NCBI GenBank assembly: GCA_963978545.1 | Contig: OZ021723.1 | Span: forward strand, 1,984,001 to 2,048,000 | Length of the DNA: 64,000 bases | Reading direction: 5' to 3' | Source: Linyphia triangularis | Lineage: Eukaryota; Arthropoda; Arachnida; Araneae; Linyphiidae | Shown here: positions 13,881 to 31,119 of the stretch, in pieces | How positions within the stretch are numbered: position 1 is the stretch's first letter | How the letters are laid out: the number at the start of each line of letters is the position of its first letter | Program-made: the position numbers and the translations under genes | Notes under the pieces: model-generated | What the model saw: only the letters and a program-made list of their open reading frames with translations | Databases searched by the model: none | Told to the model about the DNA's origin: nothing

Positions 13881-14049
13881 TTTCCATTTTCTGAAATTTA
13901 TTATTAGATAACTTATATCTAAAACAAAATTATATCTTACAATCAAAAATGATAAAATAGCTTACCACTGACCATTAAAAATTCCACACCCTTAGAAAGT
14001 GCCAAGAAAATTTTTAATAAAGTTTGGATTTAAATATTCTAAAAAAGTA

Positions 14050-14190
14050 ATGTATATATTGTATATGTTATAGCTAATATGGTTATTTTAGATTTTATAC
14101 ATAATAAATGGTTATTATGTATAATGATTTATGTATACTAATCTTGTTTTATAACATCCAAATTAATCATATTAGCTATAGCAAGTATAT
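14050..14190. mobile_element. Small foldback element, about 140 bp
   Basis: The left arm contains tatagctaatatggtta and the right arm contains its near-complement taatcatattagctata; pairing continues inward. A second palindrome lies at the centre (ttatacataata / tattatgtataa). The structure is a long imperfect hairpin typical of a MITE. No other copy is visible in this window and the exact ends are uncertain. Confidence 0.6.
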
Positions 14191-17100
14191 CACTAAAAGT
14201 ACAGATTTCATTTCACATTCTTATTTTCTGAAAAAAAAGTATTGATATTAATATTTGGTATTTCTCAACGTGGCATTTGAAATGCAATTTGAATTTTAAC
14301 TATTTTCCTCCTATTTCAAATCGAACATTTCTCACGTGCTATTTCAAACCGTTTCAAATAAATTCAAAAATATACGCTATCTTTCCTCTTGGAAATGGAA
14401 ATATAATACGACATAGATGGCTTAAAGTTAAAATGATAAACTCTTTTAAACCTGAAAAGTTGCAAATCTTATTTTTTTTTTTTTAAATAGGAAGCCATTT
14501 CAAAATATTTCCTTTTTGATGGCATTGTAACAGCTCCCTTGCCCATTTCGATGTTTACAGTTCTTGCTCCTTTGCCATTGCAGCGATCAATCAAAACAGC
14601 AAACCAATTTAGAGAGTAGAAGAAGAAATCTTCATTTCTGGAAGAATCAAATATTCATGCACAGTCAGCGCGAGCTTTTCTACAACTATCACTATCTTTG
14701 CAATGTCTTTTTTTTTTTGTTACTTTGGATGTTACTTTATACACGTAAAAGAATGTAATACGTTGAGTTCTTTCAAGTTAAGAGATGCTTCAAGAAACAG
14801 ATCCAATCTTGCAGATTTTAATATTTTTCGATGTTAGATGAATCTCGAGTTTTTCAGGTGATTTCTATTAGAATGAAAGCTAATGAACGCTGGAATAATT
14901 TTGTTTAGGTTTTTTAAATATTCTGTAAATATACTCTTGTTTTAATAAACTCGATTGCATATTAAATTTTTAATTACATTAAAGATTAATTTTTGGTTTC
15001 ATAAAGTTCAAGATTCAAATGTAGGCTCGAATTTATCGTATAATTTGATGAGCAACAGCTAATCTTTTCCTTTGTGGTTATAATTCACAAATTTAAAATA
15101 TGCTTTTCACTTTGTTTCTAACATTGTTATGTAGAAATCAGAAATTATGAAAAAGCAATAGCAAAAATTGATATAAAAAAATTACATCACAGAAGATATT
15201 TTTGTATTTTCGAAACAATCCTAAAATAAAACTTCGATGGTTAGCAATAGATTGATATTTTTTTTTTCATTGCATTCCCATATTAATGTCATAATTTAAA
15301 CTACAATACTTTCTTCCATTTTTCACTTTAATTCAGTGCTACCTTTTTATATGAATATATAAAAAATATGGAATTTTCCATAAATATTTATCAAAAGAAA
15401 AAATCGTTCTTTTAATACTATAAACAATATTTGTTGAGGAAAGTCGGAACCCAAAAAATTATAAGTAATCGATTTTGAGTTTATTATTGTTCATCAAAAT
15501 TAAATTCTCCTCTTTAAAAAAATAATTCATTTATAATAATACCTCAACTAGAAGTATTTCTGATAATTGTTAGAAGACAAAATTAGTAACTATTAGTTTA
15601 AGTAAAGTTCATTTTTCATTATTCAAGTACCTATTTCTAAGAAACTGCACAAACTATTTTCAAAAAATGTTTACCACTTATTCCTTTTATGTATCTGTAT
15701 ATACTGAAGTGAGATTCTGTTGCTATTTCAAAAACATTTTTCGTTTTGGCTTATTTTGGAAAAAAAAACTTGCAAATTTTTAACAACTTTGAGTGACTTT
15801 AACCATAATTCATTTTAAAAAAAGGAAATGAATCACAATCAAAAGCTAACTTCAGTAGAATAACAAGTGTCTGCTGATTGCACTGAAAACAAATTATGCT
15901 TTTATGTCAATTACTTTCTGGGAAAAAGGTACAAGAAATAAGCCATATTAACATTACTAGTATAGAGGGTACCAACTCCCCTTAAAAAAAAACTGAAAAC
16001 AATACTTTACACTTAAAGTTCATTTCATATAAAAATGAACTTTAGAAGTCAGCTCCGATCCTCTTAGCAATTTCTAAACTATAAGAATCTTTTATTCCCT
16101 TTTAGAACGAAAGTAAAAGAGTTAAATTTAGAAGATACTCGAAGAAAGAGTTTTTTGTGCTTCAAAAGTTCCATTAGCTGCTGACGTCATTAAAATACGA
16201 CTTATACTAGAACCCTGAGGCTATAAAGGAAGTGACAACTTTGAAACGTTAGTTAATTGCATTTTTGTAACGGCTTTTTATTATTTTGTAAATCACTAAG
16301 TAAAATGCCTTATGATAAAATAAGATTTTTTTTATACTAAGCAATGTAATGAACTGGAAAATAGAATGAAAATTTTAAATATTTTTATTAAATTCTGTTT
16401 TCTCTGTTCTCTGAGTGCTTCAGATTTGTCACAATTATTCATATGCATTAGTTTCAGAGTCATAATGAAGTTTAAGTTATTTAAAATACTGCTAAGAATG
16501 TGCAATACTAAACTCAATTTACAGAGTCAAATTAAGTTTATGTGATTTAATACAGTGCTAAATATTTGCATTATTAAACGTAAAACGTACGACAAGGTAT
16601 TTAATGTTTTATACCATTAAGATTTGTTAGAACAAACTTAATTTTAATAAATAATCAAATATTAAAATCTATGTTAAATGGCCATAAAGTACACTTAAAT
16701 AAAATGTATTTCAATTTAAAATCTTTACACATACATAATATGTATGTATCGATATTTATTAATTCTTTAATTAAATTTAGTACATTGTTCTTGCTAATTG
16801 GACACTTTACATTCATTTTGCCAAGACAAAGCAATCCTTAAAACTTCAGGTGAAACTTTGCTAATATAATAAAAACATTGAAAAAAGTATTTGAATGAAT
16901 TTAAAATAAATTTAATAAAATAGTGACACCATCTATATAAACATAAAAAGATGTCAAGATTTTTAGTTTCATCAAAATTAATTTCTTACTGCACCATTAA
17001 AATTATAAATCTGATAATGTAATTACAATTTTATTCAATACTATATCGTTATTAGACAAAGTAATACATTTGAAAAAATATTTCTTAAAAAAACAGCGTG

Positions 17101-18253
17101 CAAATTTGGAATATTAAAGAAACGATTACATTTTAAAAACTTTTTCTTCCATAAGAACATATTTCCAATTTTGAAGAATAGTTTGTTACAGAAAATAATC
17201 TTACTCAAACTAACTTCCAAACAAAAAAATATTTATAAATTTATAATTTTCTATTGGTAATTTACTATAAATTATATAAAATACATAATTTCCAAAAGTA
17301 TACCCTAAAATAAATAGTAATATCCTTTTCAAACATAAATATTTTTAATCGCTTTTTATGTATTGTTCAGAACAAAATTTTACAATGCCTATTCCTGAAG
17401 CAACGAACCGTATTTGCGTCCAATATTTAAATTTATTTTAATTTCAGTGATATTTACATTCTTCATGCAAGTTTTAAATAATAAATTTGTCTAATTGCTC
17501 TGTATGCGATAGCGTTTTCTTCAGTTGCTATAGCAACTGCACAAAACTGAGGATGGGATAACAATAACAATAATAGAAAACAATCTTATGGTAATGATGC
17601 TGAGCACGCTCCATGAATTATAATTACTTTGCAGATACTCTTTTTAATTAATTTTTATTGAAAATAAATCCGTTAAATAGGCATTTATTTTCATTGCAGC
17701 ACTAGTCTGAGGGTTTTCAGACTCTTGTGGTGTAACATTTAATTAACTGCTTTTTTACCCGTTTTATTTTGCAGTTAACTGTTTTATTTTTTAACTGCAT
17801 AACTGTATTGGCATTAAAATTAAGTAGTTATATTATTTCATTCGAAAAAATAAAAATTGTTTAATTAGAAAAATCTAATTGTTTATTGATTCAAAAGTAC
17901 GATTAAATAAAATATAAACAATTCCTGGGTTTATATATTAATGAGTTTATACTTAAAGATTAATTTTTTTATTAATTAAAATTTTGATAAATAATTTATG
18001 AGATGATTTTAATTAAAAAATGCTCGAAATAAAACTAATTTCATAATTTAATCATTATTGGTATTTTTAACTATTTATTGTGTAAAATTTGAAGTGCAGT
18101 TATTTAAAATGGAAATTAATAACGAACAAATAAAACATATGAAGTAGTTTGTTTGTTATAAAAACAATATTCTATGCAAGATAAATAGCTTAAATACTCT
18201 TTTAAAATAAATTAGGAATGGATGTTTGCATGTTAACTTCTAAATTATTTTCA
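14191..18253. other. AT-rich DNA, no gene seen
   Basis: The open frames here (14277-14486, 14564-14758, 16332-16517) lack protein-like features and are short. The only structure I can support is the 67-bp duplication at 16455-16580. Confidence 0.55.
16455..16580 (+). repeat. Diverged tandem duplication, period 67 bp
   Basis: cagagtcataatgaagttta at 16455 and cagagtcaaattaagtttat at 16522 begin two direct copies. Both continue through a gtgctaa/ctgctaa block and end in attaaac or actaaac. Identity is moderate, so the event is old. Confidence 0.65.
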
Positions 18254-18295
18254 ATATATATATATATATATATATATACTTTTGTATTATATATA

Positions 18296-18545
18296 CACTG
18301 TAAATGCTGGTGTCTTAAATATAGACACAAAAAGTGTCTGAAAGTTAGTTTCAGACACATTAGGTGACTTATTTGCCAACTCGCTAATAAATATCAGACA
18401 TCAAAAGCGTCTGAATGTTCCTGAATTTCCATTCAGTCACGATACGTGTCTTAAACAGCTAAAGGATTTATAAAAATAAGACATTTCGATTTTCAGACAG
18501 AAAGTAAGACTATAAAATGTCTGAAATATACGATTATATAGCAAA
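18296..18545 (+). repeat. Left subterminal array of gacac/gtgtc palindromes
   Basis: Roughly ten gtgtct/agacac motifs alternate in orientation, making several small hairpins in a row. They include gtgtcttaaatatagacac near 18311 and the perfect hairpin at about 18334-18358. Spacing is irregular, about 20-45 bp. Confidence 0.75.
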
Positions 18546-19629
18546 ATTTCAAAATGTGTGGCATCAAATGAGATAAGGGTTTTGTTTTTGGAAGTGCGCA
18601 TGGCGCATGTGCTGTGTAAAATGTTCTTGCTTGATTTTAACGTACAAATGTTTGTATTTTTCACGTTTCGCTTAGCATTCGATTACAAAATGGTATTGTA
18701 AATTAATTTAAAATGGTTTACTTTCCTGCGTTTACGATTATAAAGCGGTCATTTTAATAATAATATCCTTTAATCGTGTGCTTTTGTTTAATTGTGCTTA
18801 AGAATTGTTTGGAAGCGTTCGTTTTTGAAATCAACATTCAACATTCTTGACTTGAAGAAACCAATAAACCCATATTTGAACTATTTAGATTGGCTTTATA
18901 ATTGATAGTCAATGAATTAGGGAAAAATGGAGTACCATATTATAGTTAAGTGTTATTCAATGATACACTTATTTTCAGTGTTTTTATTAGAGTACATTTT
19001 AATTAATCTAGTATTTCTAAATGACTTAGAATTCTAAGTTTTCAGTTTTTACATTCAATTAAATTTGTATAGGTTTTGTTGCATATTACAAGTACTAATG
19101 ATTTTGAAATTGTATTTAGCATGATTTTATATAATCTGAGTAAAATTTATTCTTGGTTCTCAATGACAGCACTAAAATCAGGAAAATCAACGCTACAAAA
19201 TAACTTGTGTAACATTAAATATTTGTCAAAATGAAGAATTTTTTTTGTGTGCATATGTTGTTCAAACATTTTAAAATTATATTTTAGCAAAAGAGCTCAT
19301 TATAATAGGCTAATAATTTATTTATAATCAATTATTTAAAATTCGGTAGAATAAAGTTTTTCGCAGTGAGTTGAATTGTGGTAGCTCGTAAAAAATCTTG
19401 AAACTAAAATAAAGTTTTTTTGCTTTATATTTCTAAGAAATGCCTATATAATGCATTAAATATCAGATTTCACAAAAAAATAATAAAAAAAGATTTTTTT
19501 TGCGGTAGTTCGTCGAACGTATGAAAATTTGCAATTTTTTAAAGTAATATAATATACTTAAAAATTAAATTACTTAGATTTTAATAATATTTTGGTTTTA
19601 TGTGTAATTGCCTTGAACAATTTCTGTAT

Positions 19630-19643
19630 CACCCCCCCCCCCC
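19630..19643 (+). repeat. Poly-C run
   Basis: About 14 C residues followed by tctcccctc inside the 2.6-kb element. It is a simple homopolymer, uncommon in this AT-rich context. Confidence 0.9.
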
Positions 19644-20704
19644 CTCTCCCCTCTTTGCTTACATTTTTTGAAGTTTTTTAAATGCCCTCTCTGCTTCGGC
19701 TTCTTAACGATTAACGAAGTGTTGCAGTGACAGAGAAAACTGTTGTAAAAAGGTCCTATCCTCAAATTATAGGAATTTTAATATTTTTTTAGTTTTAATA
19801 TGCACTTAATATGTTATTTAATAATAATAACAAATTTCAATGTATGTCTTGGCATATTTCTTTTTTTTTTTTAAAAACTCTACCAAAATTGAGGAAAACG
19901 CAAAAACGCAAAAAAATATTTGTGCAACTTACATACTTTTCAAATTTAATATGCTCCACTTCTATATTTTGAAGCATCTCCTTGCATACTTCTAATGCCT
20001 TCTGTTTTATTTGTTTATTTTGTATGAATCTTTTGAGGTTTTTTTTAAATGCGCTGTATTTGCTTCAGCTATTCGACTATTTGACAATAATTGAAGCGTC
20101 ATAGTGTTATAACCATTGCTATTGTGTAGTATAGTGTTATTATAGGGGAATGTTATAACCAAGTAAAATTCCCAAATGGAGAATAGTTAGATTACAACTG
20201 CTTGATCCATCATTCAAATAAGTTTACGTTGCCACATAATATATCCACAACGCGTTTAGACTTGCCAGTGCAACTCATAGTACTATAAACCAGGTGCATG
20301 CTTACATTACACTTATTATTTGTCTTTGAAGTTGACATGAAAAAATCAACTTAAAACTGTGATACAATCTTAGAAGCCAAAACTTTTCTATTTGAGATTC
20401 AGCCACAATACAATGTCTACTATCCCAATACATATATTTAACAATAAGTCCCTGTTTCATTACTTGGATATATATTTTGGTTGTGTGCATATCATTAACA
20501 GTTGTGTTGTTGTTTTACAATTTCATGCTTAAATTTACCAGGAAGGTGTAACATAGTCAACAAAATGTTATGAGCAGCATGGTTGTAAAATAGTAATTTT
20601 TACTTTTCTTTTAATACAAATTTGTAAATTAACAAAAGCACATTTCTATTGCATTTTAATTTCAATAGATGTGTTTTTAGCTTTCCAACATCTGAAAGGT
20701 ACCA

Positions 20705-20894
20705 TAAACAACCCATTCAGACACATCATCTGTCTGAAAATATCCCCAATTCAGACACTCCAAATATCTAAAAATACATCATTTTAAGACACTTCAAGTA
20801 TCTTATAGATTAAGACACCATTTTACGTCTTAAAACAGTGCCACTTGTTTACGACTCTTTTGTGTCTTATTTTAAGACATGTCAATTTGCTGTG
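20705..20894 (-). repeat. Right subterminal array of gacac/gtgtc palindromes
   Basis: This is the counterpart of the left array, with motifs attcagacac, ctgtctgaaa, taagacac, acgtcttaaa and tgtgtctta. Only the outermost ~50 bp align base by base with the left end; the rest shares the motif but not its order. Confidence 0.72.
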
Positions 20895-20920
20895 TATATA
20901 GTCTATAATAGCTATGCTTT

Positions 20921-21000
20921 ATATTATATTATATTATATTATATTATATTACATTACATTACATTACATTGCATTGCATTGCATTGTATTGTATTATATT
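20921..21000 (+). repeat. Ordered pentanucleotide repeat (NNATT)16
   Basis: Sixteen consecutive 5-bp units occur in homogeneous blocks: atatt x6, acatt x4, gcatt x3, gtatt x2, atatt x1. Each block differs from the next by one transition and the series returns to its start. The Tyr/Ile/His/Cys-rich frame across it is an artefact. Confidence 0.97.
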
Positions 21001-21004
21001 ATGT

Positions 21005-24529
<3,525 letters not shown>

Positions 24530-24815
24530 GTGTAGTATTTTAATTTTATTTTTAAGGGAGTATGTTTGTTAAGTAATTGTACCAAGTGGATTTAATAATA
24601 CAATTTAATAAAAAGTTAAAGTAAAGAATCCAAAACGTCTTAATAAAAATATCCAATTTACAACAAACGGTTCGGTTTCACATATTAAAAAGATTGCTTT
24701 TCTTCTGATAATAAATTAAATTTCTCATTCCGTTAATGATTAATTTTTTTCCGCAGACAAAAAAAAAAAACGTCATATCCTTCATCTTTAGATTTGCATC
24801 ATTCCATTCAAACAT
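24530..24815 (+). repeat. Segmental duplication, copy 1
   Basis: This matches 26188-26487 in the same orientation. Shared blocks include aatacaatttaataaaaag, ttaaagtaaagaatc, aaaacgtcttaat, aataaattaaatttctcatt and tttgcatcattccattc. The matching poly-A/G region (caaaaaaaaaaaa here) differs in length and composition. Confidence 0.88.
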
Positions 24816-26187
24816 GGATTTTTTAATAGTTCTCTGAAATATTTAAAAGGAAAAAATAACTTTTAAAATTATTTTCTAAATCACTGTGTACGTTATACTG
24901 AAACAATTTAATGTGGATTATGTGGAATTTAACTGGATTAGATTTTATGCAATTTTTTCTTTAACTAGAAAGTACTTTCTCAACAAACAAAAAAAATTGG
25001 AAAATTTACTTTGATTTTCAATTTTAAATAATGTTATTTTATAACTATGAGTTAATAAAACCTATATCGACAATATAATGTATGAAAAAAATAAAATAAC
25101 GCGTACATTATCCAAAAAATTCCGGTCCACTATATTTATTCATTAAATTTTGAATATCCTTTTAAAATATACACAACCAATGCATGAAATCATCTCTAGT
25201 TAATATTTCTATTTATAATTTGTTATGTAATATTTCTATATTATGTTATGTTTCTACATACTACAATCTACAAGATTATTTTTGTAAACAAACTATTAAA
25301 GACACGACATTTAATGAAAGCAGTCGTCTTTTTCCTAAATCTACTTTGAGAAAAATTAAGATCAAACAACTTCTTTTTATCCCTAATGTCCTTTTAGATC
25401 CAACAATGTCTATAAAAATAAAAAAAATAATAAAAAAAGTCATTAGTCTCTTCAATATAATTCTACATTCGGAAGAATAATGCTTTCACATCTTATATGA
25501 TGGTCCTCATCACAAAGATTATTTCTTCCAATCCCCTCATTTCAATATGAAGTGCACTTCACGAATTCCTTTATCAAGTTTTTCTTATTAAGTACGCTAA
25601 TGGATCCATTAAGTCTTTTCTTATCGAGGATGTCGTACGTATAATGACTGACAATGTTCGTTGTTGGATGATTTTATTATACCACTCTTGGATCAATGCA
25701 GTTAGATAAGTGTTATGAAATGCAATTATCGTAATCTGAATGAAATTGGGACATTCCCATAATTTCACTTCAATTTTTCATACTTTTTTTCCATTAATTA
25801 GCTTATTAAAAGTGAGAAAAATAATATTTTTTGCAAACTCAGTTAGTGTACTTCTGTGTATTGCAAAGGTAAAGCTAAAGAATTTTTAGTACAGATGATA
25901 CTAAAAAGTTTATCAGCATTCGTTTAAAATTTAACGCATACATCGTGGAGGATTGTGTTATGTAAGGTATAAATGTTTTGTACCAAAAATATACATACAA
26001 GAGATAGAAATTTAATGATTTTATTAGCATGCCTATTTTATATATTTGTTTTGCGTTAAAAATTTACATACAATAAATATAAATTTAATATTTAAACTAG
26101 CATGCATATTTTATAAATTCAATAGACGATTCCGGGGGGGGGGGGGTTAATTCTAAATGTTTAGAAAAAGCCAATAAACACATAATA
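24816..26187. other. AT-rich spacer between duplicated segments, no gene seen
   Basis: Two open frames (25184-25480 plus, 25574-25768 minus) were examined; neither looks like a protein family. Near 26025-26110 the pattern of tagcatgcctattttatat and tagcatgcatattttata is a short local duplication. A run of 12 G lies at 26136-26147. Confidence 0.55.
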
Positions 26188-26487
26188 AATTCTTGCGTAG
26201 CATTTTAATTTGATTATTAAGGGAGAGTGTTTGTTAATTAATAGTACCTAGTGGATGTAATAATACAATTTAATAAAAAGTTAAAGTAAAGAATCGAAAA
26301 CGTCTTAATGAAAATAGTCAATGTACACACAAAAGGTTCGGTTTCAAATATTAAAAAGACTTTGCTTTCTTTCGGATAATAAATTAAATTTCTCATTCCA
26401 TTAATGATTAGTTTTTACCCCAGACAAAAAAAGGGGGAAAAAAAGTCGTACCCTTCATCTTTTGATTTGCATCATTCCATTCGAATA
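26188..26487 (+). repeat. Segmental duplication, copy 2
   Basis: Direct copy of 24530-24815 at an offset of about 1.66 kb, with substitutions and a few indels. The order of all shared blocks is preserved. It may be a local duplication or two insertions of a dispersed element; no terminal repeats are evident. Confidence 0.88.
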
Positions 26488-29400
26488 TATTGAGAAAGGA
26501 TTTATTAAAGGATTAAAAATTGCTGCTCACTGCGCTTTTCTTTCTTTTTTTTAATAGCAATCTAAGTGTGCTTGTTAGTTTTGGCGGAGAAAAAGATTCT
26601 TTCGGCTCTAATCGAATGTGACGTCACTTGATCTGAAACAATTTGGCTTGAAAAGCAGCAGGTGAAACCAGTTTTGTAAGTTTCTCGCAAATCGCGCCAA
26701 CCAGTACGGAATACAGCAATTGCCTACCAAACACACAAAAAAAAATTTGGCAGAAACCATAGAAACGGAAGGATGTTTGGACGTCACAGCTATAGAGGGT
26801 TTCGGCGCATTTTTTTTTTCCTTAAAATTTAAATAACTAATTTTTAAAAGAACTTTTGTTCGAATATTTGAAATCGGGAAGAAATTCTTCATAAATATAA
26901 ACTAATTTCAATCGTTTTTAAAAAATGCGGGTATTGTTCATTGAGAAACAAGCAGTCATTAGAACTAAACTCTTTAAAACTTGCAATAGTTCGTACAAAA
27001 TACACTTAAAGTAATAATTCTTACAATGAGTTTTATTATGTCATAATATAATTTTCGTGCATCCAAAAGTAAACAATATAATAATTCGAATACTCGGCAT
27101 TTTATCTCTTTATAAAAATCGATCAATTGAAAAGCATTCAAATAAATCCTATATTTAATTAAGCTCAAAGCAAAACATTTACTTTTTCTCCTATAAAATA
27201 TGTTTCCCATACTCAATAATAAATCTCTCTTCGGCACTTATGAAATATTGCTTAAACACTAAATTTTCTTTCACTACAGAATAATAAACAGATAAGAACT
27301 TATATTCCATCCTAAAATAAAATTGAGAATAACACTTCAAATGAGTAGTACAATATTTTATATTTAACTATCAGTACGATAGTCTTCCATCATCGTATAT
27401 CCATCCAGAAGTGTCATAAAATAATCGAAAAATTCTCCTTTCTCACAAGTCTAAAGATTTTCAATTACGATATCGAGAAGAAGTTCTCCAGACCGTTTTG
27501 ATGTTCCAGTCTTTTTCGTTGCTTCCCGTCAAATTATTGCATCAAAATTCTGAAAGAACTACAATGAAAATTGGGTTGTATAAAATATATTTCCAATATT
27601 CGAATAGTTTTTTCTTTAAAACAAATAATTCTTATCTTAAAGGTAAATAAATTAACTATTCACATTGTTTAGTAATAACAAGTTAATTTATCACAACTCT
27701 ATATTGATTTTGGAATATATAAAAGCAAAATATATTTTATATCAAAGGTGACATCAGAAAGAGTCAAGTACTTCCATTAATCCCCCCCCCCCCCACACAC
27801 ACACATACTCACTGGTATTTGAAAATTAAAAATACTTTACAGAAAAATAATAAAATTCATATCAAATAACAAAAAATAATATAGGTTTTTAGTTATTTAT
27901 TTGAACATTGTGTTTGTAATGAAAGTTTGAGCAAGAAATGTATACTTGCATACATTCTGCACCTCCCTTCAAATAATTCTGTCAGCGCCCAGAGGTTAGA
28001 TGAAAATATATTGTAGTAAATAAGAACATACAAATACAATACGAATTTTTGGAGCAATTACTATGTACAAATTATAAAAGCAATTCAGTTAAAATTGAAA
28101 AATTATTTTGTTTATTGTTATTGAATCGTAATACTCACTAAAAAATTTAATTAAATTTAAATGAGAAGTGACAAAGTTTGGCACTCAGTTTTTTTTTTTT
28201 TTTTTTTAATGATTTTATATTTCCATTAAAATTTCCAAAACAAAAGAATTTTTTTCCCTTCATTTATAGCTGCGTGTAAGTGAACCAAGGGTATAAAGTA
28301 AGAATACAGCATTTCCCAACACGTACTTCTCTGCAAAATAATGTAACGGACCGTATTCGTCGATAATATAAGACATTCTAATGGATGATCGACATCTAAC
28401 AGTGATATCTCAGTGCATGACACATTTGTAATTCCCAATGCGATATAAATGTTTCCAATAAAGAAAAACTCCTTGTAAATAATCTAATATAAATCATATT
28501 TGGGCATAGTACCCATCACCACAAGGTAGAAATTGAGTTTTTCTTTCTCAAAGGTAAATAATTCGAATTGAAGAAATATTAACCAACTGTGTGAAATTAT
28601 ATTATAAAATAAAGCATTGTGTGATTTTTTTTTAGTTCTTCAGTATTTATCAGTATTCTGGACATAAAAAATTAATTAAAAATAGTTCCTTGTCTTCTAT
28701 CATAATTAAAATAGTTATTTGAAAACACTCTTTTCCAAAACATGTGTTTCTCCACTTAATAGAATTATTTGCAGTTAATATACATATATTTAATCTACTT
28801 CTTAAATATTAAGTTAATTAGACTTATATTTGGATGTGTAGATATTTTTAATACCAAAGAAATGTAAAACACTTAATATATTGTCAAAGGATAACTAAAT
28901 TTGAGATACCTATTTGTCCTTCAATCATTAATACTATAATTTTTTTTTTTATTATAAAATTCTTTTCATTACTTAGCAGTAATTATTCATTTAACCCTCC
29001 ACAATTTATTAAATTAATGATATTTTCTTAGATCCTTACCTTCATTTTATGTTATTTTTATTGCTTCTTAGAAGCTTTGGCAACTTTCCACACGTAATTA
29101 CACCACGTCAACTTTTGCCCCTTAATTATTTCTTAATAATTGTATTTTCTTCGGTCACAAATTTATTTACGTGCTCGGTTAATTAGAAAACTTTTGGGAG
29201 TGTGTAATTTGTAATGGATCATACTCAATGCTCGCTCTAAATAATGTAAAATAACCTAAAATTGACAACACAATTTTTTTTTTTTTCGAACTCTACAATA
29301 TTGTCAATAACAAAAGATAAAACCAAATATTAATTTTCAAACTATCAACTATTTCTTTGAATTCAGATTTAAGTACTTTATTTAAATAAAGTCAATTTTC

Positions 29401-31119
29401 TCAGTAATATTGATTTAAGCATTTTTTTAACCAACAAATCCATTTTGCTTAACCAATTAACCTCTATTTATTCACATTTGACGTTATCATCATTTTTACT
29501 AATTATTGTTCAAATTCGGAAATGCTACTCCTTCAACGTGACGTTTAATATTAGCAATACGCTAGGGTAAAATATTTATTTTGGAAAACCATGATATAAG
29601 TACTTCCAAGATATGTTTTTGTTTAGTTATTCTGTTAAGCCTGCTTTATGATTATAAAAAAATAATTTCAATTAAATTAAGGTTTCTAATTAAGCTGAAA
29701 ATGTCTCCTTTAAAATACAGCCGCATAAATCTATCTGATTATTATATAATTTACATGGCAGCAAAATAATATAATGCTAACTAAACATACACTTGAAATT
29801 AATCGCTGTATGTAATCTATGAACTTCTAATAGTAATTTATATCCTTATATTGATTTGAAATCGTATTGAATTGTTAAAATTAATAGTAGAGTTAACATA
29901 TAGAAATAATTAATATTTATGACCTTAATATATTTAAATATCTCAATTCAATGCGAATTAAAAATAATAAAGTTTTTGTATTTACAAAAAAAAAAAAAAC
30001 TTTCACTCAACTTGGAATGATTTTAAGAAAAGGCATGCTGCCAATTATTAGCCCTAAAAATAAATATGCAACATCACTAAACATAAAGAAAATTAAAGAT
30101 TCATCTTTTACTTTAAGGAAAACTTTTTCCAACTTCTCTTTCAAATAGCAATCTTTTAAACTTTCTTACTAGTACTTTACATCGAAACAAATCAGCGTCC
30201 TTGTATAAAATATGACATTTTTGATTATTTATGTCTTTCATGCATTGAGAAAAGTTAAAAGCACACGACAATCCATGAATAATTCTTCCGATAAATAAGA
30301 GACTAAATGTTACTATAACTCTAGAAAACTTTCAAAAGTTTTCAATAAATGGAGATAATTGCTCGATGAGATTGAATGAACAGTCATTTCTGACTTTAAC
30401 ACTAATTTTTACACAACTTTCGGAAAGAGTACAGCAGACTTTTAAATAAGCTTTTTAATGACTCATTAAGTTTTCAGGAAAACTTATTCAAGATCGTTAG
30501 TATCATTACCGTAACTTAATGGCTCTCAGAAATTTAACGTTTTACGTTAACTAAATTAAGTTTTTAGAGATATGTTTCTAAATTGTTAGTTGATCTCCTC
30601 TTTTCTGTAATAAACCAGAAAGTATGACCTAAACCCTCAGTTCATGAATGAAACTTTATTTAACGAAATATTTTATTTTTAAACTATATGATTTAAATAT
30701 TTTTTTTTATTATTTTCTAGGGTTATTTTACGTTTCTTTACTAGGAAATTGATTAAATTGGGACTTTTATGAAGCGTTTACAATCCGGCTAATTGCCTGA
30801 AATTAGGAGTTCAGTTTAGCGATGATAATAAATGTTTTCATGCTCATAATAAACGCCTATGATTACATATGTTCTATTTTGGGCTTTATATTGATTCTGA
30901 TCTCGATTGACCAACTTTAACCCACTGACGGTCATGGGAATGGGTGAAATTCCCCAGTTGTTTTCACTGCAATTATTTTTAAATTATAGTTCTAACTCAA
31001 ATACAGAATTTTTTTAAATCATTTTTTATTTATTTTGTTTTAGATAGATTATAGAATATCATCCTAATAAAAATATCTAAAATATATCTTATTTTAGATT
31101 TTATTTATAAACTTAAAAA
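26488..31119. other. AT-rich DNA, no gene seen
   Basis: Contains a C run followed by a short CA repeat (27782-27805), T runs at 28190-28208 and 28941-28950, and a somewhat GC-richer patch at 26575-26800 with a tgacgtca palindrome. The open frames here (26608-26892, 26974-27237, 28226-28438, 29581-29769, 29951-30148) carry no recognisable domain. At 30918-30960 a short tract resembling a transposon end (actgacggtcatggg) has no partner. Confidence 0.55.

Larger units (their letters stand above)
18296..20894. mobile_element. Palindrome-ended DNA transposon-like element, 2.6 kb
   Basis: The ends are inverted: cactgtaaat at the left and the complement of atttgctgtg at the right. They are flanked by tata on both sides (18292-18295 and 20895-20898), consistent with a TA or TATA target duplication in AT-rich DNA. 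About 250 bp at the left and 190 bp at the right are dense in gtgtctta / gtgtctga motifs in both orientations. Examples are a perfect hairpin with 10-bp arms gtgtctgaaa / tttcagacac and another reading gtgtctta / aagacac. Subterminal repeats like these are binding sites for transposase in several DNA-transposon superfamilies. The 2.1-kb interior has no long frame, so it is non-autonomous or decayed. Tc1/mariner-like (TA target) or CACTA-like (CACTG end) are both possible. Confidence 0.6.
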
